Assembly: GCA_905221605.1 (NCBI GenBank)
Contig: CAJNDS010002428.1
Location: 391,607 to 433,130 of the forward strand
From: Symbiodinium natans
Lineage: Eukaryota; Sar; Dinophyceae; Suessiales; Symbiodiniaceae
Length of the DNA stretch: 41,524 nucleotides
Reading direction: 5' to 3'
Shown here: positions 19,915 through 29,500 of the stretch, piece by piece
Numbering within the stretch: the first letter of the stretch is position 1
How the letters are laid out: each line of letters opens with the position of its first letter
Notes under the pieces: generated by a model
Database searches by the model: none
The model's input: the letters and a program-made list of their open reading frames with translations, nothing else
What the model was told of the DNA's origin: nothing
Made by a program: the position numbers and the translations under genes

Positions 19915-20280
19915 GCGCTTGCAAGCAGCGACCACGCGCCTGAGCCACAAGGTGGCCTGAACAGTTTCGATCCCGTACCGCCAAGGTTGTGCCAATGCAC
20001 GACGAGATGCATCTCACGGATCTCACGAGTCTTTGCAGCCTTGTAAAAGTATACTACGTTATAGATACGATTGCAATTGTATGTACAATATAGCATAAGC
20101 CAATGCAAATATCTCAAGATGTGGAAGGGAGCCCCTCATCAGAGACTCTTGGCTTTTCTGGACGCCCGAAACCCTAAGACCTAAACTGCAAGAAACACAG
20201 CCCCAAAGCTTAAACCCAAAACCCTAAACCGTAACCCTACCCCCTTTGACCCTCAACTGCCTCATGAAGCCCTCAACCAG
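19915..20280. other. 3' flank of the mTERF-repeat gene
   Basis: No supported exon until 20281. A short AT-rich part lies at 20038-20110, then CCCTAA-type motifs from about 20170. No AATAAA signal is seen; dinoflagellate genes usually lack one. Confidence 0.5.
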
Positions 20281-20325
20281 GTGCAGCTGTTCGCGGGCGG
20301 GGAGTGCCACCCTGAGCTGACTGAG
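20281..20325 (+). CDS. Candidate 45-nt exon
   Basis: CAACCAG| acceptor, VQLFAGGECHPELTE in phase 0, |GTTTGC donor. CCCTAA motifs precede and a TTTAGGGG array follows from 20344. Phase allows it to continue the gene whose last assigned exon is 16935-16982. Confidence 0.45.
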
Positions 20326-20341
20326 GTTTGCTACACGTGCT

Positions 20342-20545
20342 GGGGTTTAGGGGGGGTTTAGGGGTTTAGGGGTTTAGGGGTTTAGAGGTTTAGGGGTTCA
20401 GGGGTCTAGGGGTTCAGGGGTTTAGGGGTTTAGGGGTTTAGGAGTTTAGGGGTTTAGGGGTTTGGGTGTTTAGGGGTTTAGGGTTTTGTTTGGTTTAGGG
20501 GTTTGGGGCGTTGGGGGGTTTTGGGGTTAAGGGTTTCGGATTTTG
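20342..20545 (+). repeat. TTTAGGGG (8-mer) array
   Basis: About 18 units of GTTTAGGG with an extra G (TTTAGGGG), another variant unit expanded locally. Confidence 0.9.
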
Positions 20546-20748
20546 AGTTTAGGGCTTCGGGTTAGGGAGTTTGGAGCTGGGGATGAGTTTGGTATGTTGT
20601 GTCTCTTGGGGCAAAAGTTGGGTCTTAGCCCATCGGTAGAAGCTGTTGGTCATCGAAGGTTGGAGCCAGAATAGGTTTGCTATGCTGGGTCTGAGTGAAC
20701 TTGGGGCACTTTAGGCATAAACATACGACCAACCGCCGCGGCCAGGAT

Positions 20749-20815
20749 GAGAGCCCCTCAGGAATTTCAGAGACGGTGCGGCAGTCCGTCTACCCCGCGC
20801 TCTCTAACACCAGAA
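20749..20815 (+). CDS. Candidate exon
   Basis: GGCCAG| acceptor, then phase-0 DESPSGISETVRQSVYPALS and a few more codons; the frame remains open to about 20895, where CCCGAAACC-type repeat begins. No clear donor. Confidence 0.3.
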
Positions 20816-20962
20816 TCCCTACCTATCCCCGATGCCCTCAACCCCCAAATAATCCAGAGCCGACAAAAGTCCCTGAACCCGGAAACCCGAAACCGTGAGC
20901 CTTAAACCCCACAAAAACCCTAAGACCTTTGGATTCCCTGAGGAATGCTTTTCCCGCCAGCA

Positions 20963-20983
20963 TCGAGCAAGAGGCCAGCATCT
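20963..20983 (+). CDS. Candidate microexon
   Basis: CGCCAG| acceptor followed by one base and IEQEAS, ending near a GC-type donor (|GCTTTAGG) that begins a telomere-like stretch. Very short and weakly supported. Confidence 0.2.
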
Positions 20984-21400
20984 GGCTTTAGGGGTTTGTC
21001 GGGGTTTGTAGGGTTTGCCGGGTTATAAGGTTTTGGGGTTTTTGTTGCGATCATGGGTTCTAATTAGGATTTATGGGGTTTAGTACAGGTTTGTAGGGTA
21101 CATTGGTTTTTTCAGGTTTATACGGCTTGTCAGGTTTGTGGGGTTTGTGATTTTTTGGGTTTAGGGTTGGGTTTATTGCAGGCTTATGGGGCTTTACAGG
21201 GTTTCTGATTTTTGTGTGGGGTTTGGGGGTTTATGGGTTTTAGGTTTTTTGGGCTTCTGGGCTGAGTTTGTCAGGATTGCTGCTGGTCCCGTACTGTACT
21301 GCAAGGGCCCCATACTTCCGACATGGGCACGATTTTGGCTACGCCAGAGCCCCCCCCCCCCCCCCCCCAACCTCCCAAAAAGGGACTTCAATTACGATTC
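20984..21400 (+). repeat. TTTGTAGGG/TTTATGGGG-rich stretch and poly-C run
   Basis: Degenerate G-rich telomere-like motifs (20990-21260) with no supported exon, then about 18 C at 21351-21368. Confidence 0.6.
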
Positions 21401-21460
21401 TTGTACATGACGAAGCTGGGGGCCGTTACTTTAGGAACGTCATGATCTTTGCTCTTTCGG
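21401..21460 (+). CDS. Candidate exon ending at a telomere-motif donor
   Basis: Open plus frame containing DEAGGRYFRNVMIFALS, ending at G|GTTTAGGG. The acceptor is unclear because the upstream part is poly-C derived. Confidence 0.25.
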
Positions 21461-21469
21461 GTTTAGGGC

Positions 21470-22384
21470 AGCCAACATGGCTACAAGGGTTTATGGATGC
21501 TAGGGGCGAAGGTTGCCGGAGCGTTTGGTCCATTCAACTCAACCTTCAGGAACCCCGACACCCGAAGCTTTAAAGCTCTGAAAGCCTGAAGCCTAAATAA
21601 GCTCCACCCACCCACCGTCCTCCCCCCCTCCCCCAATAAAGCTTTCTACTCTGCAGCCAAAAAATCTCCAAAGGCCCTAAATCCCCGGGGCTCGACATCT
21701 CCGACGCCTGATCCCTCGGCAGGTCCTCGTTCCGCCATTCACGAGGTACTACTTTGAGCCAGAGTCGGAGGCAGTCCACGGGGCACAGTCTGAAGGGTTT
21801 GGTTCGGATGCAGGCCCTAAGCACCACAGGACTAAACCCTAAACCCTTATGCAAGCAGTTGGTTTTTGCAGGGCGCGACCCATGAAATCCGAGAGATTCG
21901 ATCTTCCAGCAACCGAAAACCCCGGCCGCGGCTTCGCCACAGATCCCCAAACACCCCTTGGCCCCTCAATGAACCGCTAAACTGTTTACACCCCAAACCC
22001 CAAAAGAAAAAGCGCTCAATGAACCCCGAACCCCCCACCCAAATAAACAAGTGCGTGTGTGTATATATATATACATACACATCAGCCCCAAGCCTCAACG
22101 CCTGAACTCTCCCCCTAAACCCAGTCTCTGTGAAAACCATAATTAAGGCGCTTCAACCGTACTAAAAGCTACCCACGAACCTGTCTAATTAGGTGCAGGT
22201 CACCCAGGGGAATGTGGACTATAAGGAGCTCTTTGACGGGTCACATACCAAACGGCTCTATTCGCAGTACCTCGTTCCCCGAATCCCTACTACGAACCAC
22301 TACGTATCCTCAACACTGACTCCCGAAGTAGGCTGGAGACCCTACAACCCTGAAACCCTCAAACCCTCAAACCCCATCTGGAAG
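21470..22384. other. Mostly unassigned; weak exon candidates
   Basis: A possible exon starts at 21871 after TTTTTGCAG| (GATHEIREIRSSS). Another open plus frame at about 22199-22330 contains GNVDYKELFDGS after GTGCAG|, but its right half resembles the inverted-repeat element at 3961-3990. A TA-rich microsatellite lies at 22058-22080. Confidence 0.3.
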
Positions 22385-23218
22385 CGACCTGCTCAGTTGC
22401 GGAGCTCCCAGACGCCGGAAGAGCGCCACAAAAGGTGCGCCGCCTAGGGTGGGAAATGGTCTAATATCGTTCGGTCATTTTTCTAAAACCATGCGGTTTA
22501 GGGTTCGGGCTCCTGGGCCTGGAACCGTTGCTTTTCGAAGCGTATGGCTGGTTAAAGGGAGAAGGAATCCGTAAGGCCTTTTCAAGAGCAGCTACTAATG
22601 AAAACCCATGGCATGGCTTGTACAGTATGGCATGTAGGATTTTCTTGTGAGTGTCCGAAGAAGTTAGGTTCAAGGGCACCCTTAAACACCTTAAGCCCAC
22701 ATTTTGTTTGAAACCCTTCTTTGGTGGTATCTCAACCCTAAACCCTAACAACTTATTTTTGACCAACACCTTTTCAGGCTTGTTTATCAACCCACGGGTC
22801 TCCCAATTCAGGCTTCAGGGTTTTGGCTTGAGGGCTTCGAGGGTTGTTAGGGTTGGCGTTTTTTACATAGTTTTTTAGGCTTCTCAGTTTTGTTTTTTTT
22901 AAGAGGGTCCTTCAGGCTCTCGCATTCAGGCGCTTAGGAGGGACACAGGCAAGAGTAGGGCGGTTGCATCGGCTGCCATCGCTGCAAAGCAAGCGTGGAA
23001 CCAACTAGAATAGTTCAGTCCCTCGAACTCAACGGAATCTCAGCTCGGGGATCCAAAACCCCTAACTCTAAACCCTAAACCCTAAACCCTAAACCCTAAA
23101 CCCTAAACCATAAACTAAACCCAAACCCTGAGCCCTACACGCTAAGCCACTGCTTGTGCAGAGGCAGTGCGCTCTTGAAGCGCGTTGGTCGGTGAAACTG
23201 GCTGAGGAGCTGCACCAC
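22385..23218 (+). CDS. Three-exon segment of an unknown gene
   Basis: Exons read as 22385-22434, 22502-22646 and 23164-23218, phases 1, 2 and 0, so they join without a stop. The middle exon is the most protein-like: LEPLLFEAYGWLKGEGIRKA, then NENPWHGLYSMACRIF. The last exon reads QCALEARWSVKLAEELHH. Donors are GTGCGC, GTGAGT (consensus) and GTGGGG. The first intron is only 67 nt and its acceptor is GCGGTTTAG|, that is, a telomere-like motif. The second intron holds CCCTAAA arrays at 23046-23109. Trp/Leu-rich and probably helical; no family recognised. Upstream exons and the C-terminus are not assigned. Confidence 0.5.
23046..23109 (-). repeat. CCCTAAA array (intronic)
   Basis: About eight CCCTAAA units upstream of the exon at 23164, in the orientation typical of intron 3' parts here. 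Confidence 0.85.
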
Positions 23219-23532
23219 GTGGGGTTCAGAGGAACATTCGATTTAGGGTTTAGGGTTTAGGGCTTCGGGCTTAGGGTTTAGGGTTTAGGGTTTACAGTCT
23301 TACAGGGCACGTGCGTTTGGCACGCTTGCGCTGTCTCACGTCCTGTTGTTTGTCAACATCCGGCTCAATACAACCAGATTTAGATAAGCAGTCTGAGAAC
23401 CCTTAAGCCCGAAACCCTTCAAAGCCCTTAACCCGAAGCCCTAAACCCTTAACCCTGAGACTGTACGCCCCTCAAAAGCCCCTCCCGGCGCCACCCTTCT
23501 GGATCCATTTAGCGTTTATAAGGTTTAGGGTG

Positions 23533-26500
23533 ATGGCGGAGTCCTGGCGCGACTATACCGCCGAGGGCCCTGTGCCCAGCGGTGAGCATGTGGGTGTTTG
23601 GCCCCTTGGCTTATGATTGTGGCAGTCTAAGGCATAGTGTTTGTTTGTGCCCGGAGGAGGGTTCATCTAAAGCACCATTCCGGAAGCACCCCCCCCCCCC
23701 CCCCAAACCAAACAGAGTATATGGGTTCTTGGGTACATAGCCCGAAAATCGTACTATCATAGACCCTCTAGGGTTGCCTGATTGGAGCGCGCTGTGTGGC
23801 TCAGCCCAACCTCAGGCGGACATGACTGGCGCCTCTGCAAAGATTCTACAGTTTGGCCTTAGAACGCACGCGGTTTGTTTGCATGCTTCGTTGAACCGAA
23901 ACGTGTAGTAATAATGAATTATCATTTGTGAACTCACTGAGCAGCGGTCAGCATGAAAAAAAAGCTGCATATGGCAAATTCGGGCGACAAGAGAATTCGG
24001 AGCTAACATCACCGTCGCCGTCGCAGTTTCATCGTCATAGTGGCAAGCCTGAAAGACTCAACCCTAGTCCCATCCCCCCCCTTAAACAAAAAACTAAACC
24101 CTAAACCCTAAACCCTAAACCAGCAGCCAACACGATAACGGGGAGGCCCCTCGACGAGCACAACGTGCGGCTGTTGGATGCCGTGCACCCTCGAAGCTGG
24201 AAAGCGCCCCGCTTGGAGGACTTGGGCTCAGGGGGGCCTCAAAGTTAGTTGCATGCCCTGATGGGGGCCAAAATTAAACACTGAGGGTTTAGGGTTTAGG
24301 GTTTAGCACGGTGCAACCTGCAAAGATCAAGTTCTGCACCCAGAAACAAGGAAGCTCAGCTCTCAGTCCCAAGCTCCGCAGGGCGTGGTCTACGACCTCG
24401 TGGCCCTGGGCGCAGGGGCGGGTGGTCCCCTGGAATTTCCTTGAAGCGTTGATTGTGTTTACAGACCGTAGCCTTAAGCTTGAGAAAAGTCGAGATCGTG
24501 GTTGGATTGAAGTTTATTTTGCCGCACGACTTGTTTAGGCTGAGTGTTTGCAGAAGCTTCGCTTATGTGCGAGCATCCCCAGGGACCAAAAGGAGTTCTC
24601 TGCCATAGGAGAAAGTTGTGGCTTCAAGCCCTTGCCTCCTAAACTCACAAACCTTAAGCTCGGCTGGTTTTTTGGGATCTTTTTCCTCATTTGGTACATA
24701 TACACATTTGTTCAAAAGGTTTAAAGGCCAACCCAGCAAACCCCCCTTAACCCTAAACCCTAAAGCCACAAAGGCCTGGTGTCGGCAAAGCAGTCGGCAC
24801 GGCGAGGTGCAAAGAGCGCGCTGATCGAGCAGCACTTGGCCGGCGGGGACTGTTTCTGGGCTCCGAAAAGGAATGCTACGCGAGAAACCCTAAACCTACA
24901 CCCTAAACCCTAAGCCCTAAACCCTAAACCCCAAGCCCTAAACCCTAAGCCCACCCGAAGGCGAGAGGTTGGAGACTTAAATTCTCGGAAGTTTCGCAAC
25001 CCTAAAAGCCCGCAAAAAGGCAAGCAAACAGTATGTCGTTAATCATCTAAATCACAGTTTCCAAAACAACTAGCAGTCATAAGCTTAGCCACACGTTTAC
25101 AAATCAAAAGCAGTTCTAAACTTAAGCAATAAAATGGCAGCAACAACTCCTCTAACAACAGCAACTCGTACTGCCCACACTTGTTGAAGCCCCTTGGCCC
25201 GAGGCTTGAACGTGGGCTGCGTTCCCTCCAAGGCTCTGTTGCGCTGCGCCCGCGCGGTGGCCGAAGCTTACTGGCGCTTGGTGCGGTTTGCTTGTAACCT
25301 GTATTATAGCCTGAATTAAGGTACTTCCAACCCTACATATAACTACCCATGAGACTTCAAGTTGGGGGGGGGGGTTTGGAGGGCTTTAGGGGTCAAGGGT
25401 TGGCGGTTTAGTGTTTCGGGCTTCGGGAGTTCGAGCCCCTTGAGAAGTGAGGGGATGCAGGATACCTGATCTCCCAACTTCCCTACTGCCGAGCTCACTC
25501 AGCCCTAAACCCTGAATCGTAAAACGCCCCGAGCCGATGTCACTACTTCCAACGAACCAACCGGCTTCATCAGCCTGTCCGCCCCTAGAACCCTAAACCC
25601 CAAACCCTGAACCCTAAACCCTGAACCCAGAACCCTGAACCCTGAACCCTAAACCCTAAGGAAGCGCGGCGCTCGGACCTGGGCTTCGTCAGCGACTGCC
25701 AGGTGGGTTCGGGGGTTTCGGGTTTAGGGTTTAGGGCTTGGGGCTTAGGGCTTAGGGCTTTGGAGGACTTTGGGGGGCTTACGGCGGCCGAGGGGGGGGT
25801 TTAGGGCTTAGGGTGTTTCAGGGGGGGTTTAGTGGGATTAGGCTTTGGAGGGTTTGGGGGGGGTCGAGGTGGTTTAGGGTTTAGGGTTTCAGAGGGTCAA
25901 GGGTTTGGTGTTGAGGGGTCCAGTGGTGGATTCAGGGGTTTGGTGCAAGGTTTCGGGTACAGGGTAAAGTCTGAGCCCCAAGCCCCGGCTTGAAATCCTT
26001 TCTTTTTAATGGTTGTTGTTGGAGAGGGAGCCTATTTTTATGGGTTTAGCGCAGGCCCAGGCATGCCCCACAGGTGCTAAGTCCTAAGCTTCCGAAACCC
26101 TAAACCCCTAAACTCAAAGCCCTTGCTGGAGTCTGACAGTCATCTTCAAGTTACCCTTGAACAAGGGAAGTGGCGCCCCAATGGCTCAGGCAAGTTTCCT
26201 TTTGTAAAGTTACGTAGGTGCCCTAAATCCTAGAGCCTAAAGCCCTGGATAAGCCCTTCAGGGATATAGAGCTACCCAGGTGAAGGTGGACTTCGCGAAA
26301 GTCATGGAGCGCATGCGCAAGCTTCGGGCGGACATCGCACCGGTTGACTCCCATGAGGCGTCCAAGCAGGTGTCTTGGCAGGCTCATGAGCAAAGCAGGA
26401 TTCGATTTTAAAGCTCAAATTCAGAAATTCAGTCGTTTTGAAACATGATTTTCTTCGGCACGTGTCTTTTTTTCAGCTTTCTCATGTGGCCCAATGTGAT

Positions 26501-29500
26501 GCAGAGGGGTTAGGCTTCCTCTTCCGCGGGTTGTTAGCTAACCAACCTAGGCGGGCGCCGATGTCTACATGGGCAAGGCGGCTTTCACCGGGAAGAACGA
26601 GTTGCAGGTCGGAGACACGACGCTGCGGTTTCGAAAGGCCGCCGCTTGGGTGTGGGACCTTGGAAGACTTGTTTTTCCGTTTTTGTTTTTGCTTTTTGTG
26701 CCTTGTTTAGGGGGGTCTGGAAGGATCCTGTTTAGGGTTTAGGGTTTTAGGGTTTAGGGTTCAGGGTTTAGGGTTAGGGTTTAGGGTTTAGGGTTTAGGG
26801 TGTGAAGGGACAGCCTAGGTCATTGCCACGGGCGGGAGGGCCAAAGTGCCTCCCATTCCTGGCTTGGACCAAGTGCCCTACTTGACAAATGCCTCGTTGT
26901 TCAACCTGACGGAGCCTTGGTACCCTTTTGCCCCCGCTTTTTGGTTTCAGGGCTCCCTTGTAAAGTAGACAACGCCACAAAGGGTACCTCTTAATTTCCC
27001 CCTGAACCCTAACCCCTAATTAACCCCTAAACCTCAAACCGCTTATCCCTAAACGCTGAACCCCCAATCCGATTCCCGGGCGACCAAGGAGCTTCCGCCT
27101 CGCTTCGTCATTGTGGGAGCGGGGCCCATCAGCTTAGAGATGGCTCAGGCTTTCCAGCGCTTCGGAAGCGAGGTGACCGTCCTGGAAGTCGCACCTCAGA
27201 TCATGGGCCTGGAAGATGACGATGCGGCCAAGCTGCTGCGCCAAGTGTTGGAAGAGGAAGGAGTGAAGATCTGGACTGGATGCAAGATTGCTGCGGTGTC
27301 CTCCACACCGGCTGCAACGTCACAGGGCTGGCCCAAGATCTCCCTCAACATCGTCGTAGATGGCGCGGAGAAGACTGTGGACGGCGATGCTCTGCTCATA
27401 GCTGCCGGCCGAGCGCCGAACATCGAGGGGCTTGCCCTCGAAGCTGCTGGCGTGGACTTCACGCCTGGTGTCGGCATCAAGGTGGGCATCAGATGCAACT
27501 CGTGTTGCTTCTACCACGTGCGGCTGTGGGTGACCATGCCATAGGTGCCCCCTAAACCCTAGCCCCTAAACCCGAAACCATAAACCCTTTGAGGATTCTC
27601 AGAGCCAACTTGGCAGGTCAACGACGACCTGACGACCTCGAACCCAGACATCCTGGCCATCGGCGACGTCATCGACCGCCTGGACACGCGTTTCACGCAC
27701 ATGTCGGGCACAATGGCCGGCATGGCGGTCCAGAATGCCCTGTTTCCCGACAAGGGTCTGCCAGTCAACGCCCCCTCCTCGAAGCCAGATCATGCATGAG
27801 ATCCGTTTTTGCTGGTTTTTGTACGGAACATAGAGGGAACTCTTGAGCCCTCAGCCATGCATGCCCAGCAGAAACTTTTCGTACCAAAGATGACGTTTAA
27901 AGCTCCCTGAACCCCAAAGCCCAAAGTCCTGCCCCCTCTCCCCCCAGCTCAGCCTCTAAACGCCCTGGAAAACCCCCCCCCCCCCCTAGCCCCCTCACCC
28001 CCCTACCCCCTCACCCCCCTCTCCCTCCTACCCATCCCCCTGCCCACCCAGGAAGCTGTCAGAAGTGGTGGTGCCGCGTTGCACCTACACGGAGCCGGAA
28101 GTTGCCTCCTGCGGCATCTCCAACGAAAAAATCGCCAGCTGCCGACACAAGAAGTGTTCGGGTTTAGGGTTTAGGCTTCGGGGTTCAGGAATTTACAGTT
28201 GAGGGGGTTCAGGGTTTCGGGCTTCGGGTGTTCAGCTTGAAAATTAGGGAGGCATAGAGTTGCTGTGCTCGGAGAGGCAATCCCCCACTCATGTGAAGGA
28301 GGGCTCAGGGTTCCACCTGCAACCTCGAGTGAAGACCCTAAACCCTAAACCCTAAACCCTAAACCCTAAACCCTAAACCCTAAACCCTAAACCCTAAACC
28401 CTAAACCCTAAACCCTAAACCCTAAACCCTAAACCCCAGACAGGCCGCGAAGCAGGGCATCGAGGTGGATGTGTACACCTCCGGCCTTCAGCACAACGAC
28501 CGCGCAATTCTCGAAGGCTCCAACAGAGGCTCCGGAGCAGTTAGCTTCAAGCCGAGGCCCATCCAAGGGTTTAGGGTTTCGGGCTTAGTGTTCAGGGTTT
28601 CGGGTTTAATTAGGGTTTAGGGTTTAGGGTTTAATTAGGGTTTAGGGCTTAGGGTTTAGGATTTAGGGTTTGGGGTTTAGGGTTCAGGGTTAAGGGTTTG
28701 GTTGAAAGGGTGTAGGTCCCCTAAGCCTGAAACCCAAAACCGGTCAGGGCTTATGGTGTCAGTGGCGAATTTCTTGAAGATTTGTAAGTAGGGTTTATGG
28801 GTCAGGTAACCTACAGCCTTACTTAAGGCACTTAATCCTAACCTAAACCTTAGTAGTAGTTGAGTGAGTACACTATACACTTTTTGGGATAATCCCCTAT
28901 AGAACTGAAAGTGTACACTTTTTTGGGGCTTATGAACTCAGCAACTAAGAAACCCTAAACCAGAAAGAGATGAATATCCTTCAAGTAGGACTTTACTTCC
29001 AGGATCCCGTTGCAACTTGTCCAGATCCGACCTTCATCTGCGTCCTCTCAGGGTGTTGGGTCCTCCTGTGGTTAAGGGTTCCGGTTTAGGGCCTAGCTTA
29101 GGGTGTTGGGATGGAAATCCTCGATTTTACTATTATTTCGACCCTGATGAGCCAGGCTCCCATCAGACCCCGAACAGGACTGACTTGAATTGAACGGACG
29201 AGGCCCTTGTTTCCCTATAAAACCCCCAAAAATCTTTAAAACCAAGGAGGCTACGTGAAGATCGTGTGCCGAAAGGGTACGGAGGCCTTGACAGCTCGGG
29301 GCGGGGGCGCTGGCCTTCTCAAACCCCTAGCGAACCCATCTTTCTTGAGAATTTTCTACCCTACAACCCCCAAAAGCCACTAAAATCCCTACAGCCCCTA
29401 AAGCCAAACTATGATGATATGGGGGGGTTATCATTGCTGGATCCCCAATCTTGCGTAGAGCGCCAGTGAGCCCTGAAGCCTAAACCCCTCAAGCCCCTGT

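Noticed and set aside
19740-20117. 125-codon minus frame downstream of the mTERF gene
   Set aside because: Overlaps the conserved C-terminal coding part and 3' flank; composition is not coding-like.
27113-27544. A 143-codon prokaryote-like reductase gene starting at GTG
   Set aside because: It is exon 10 (27089-27481) of the 17-exon gene; the rest of the open frame is intron.
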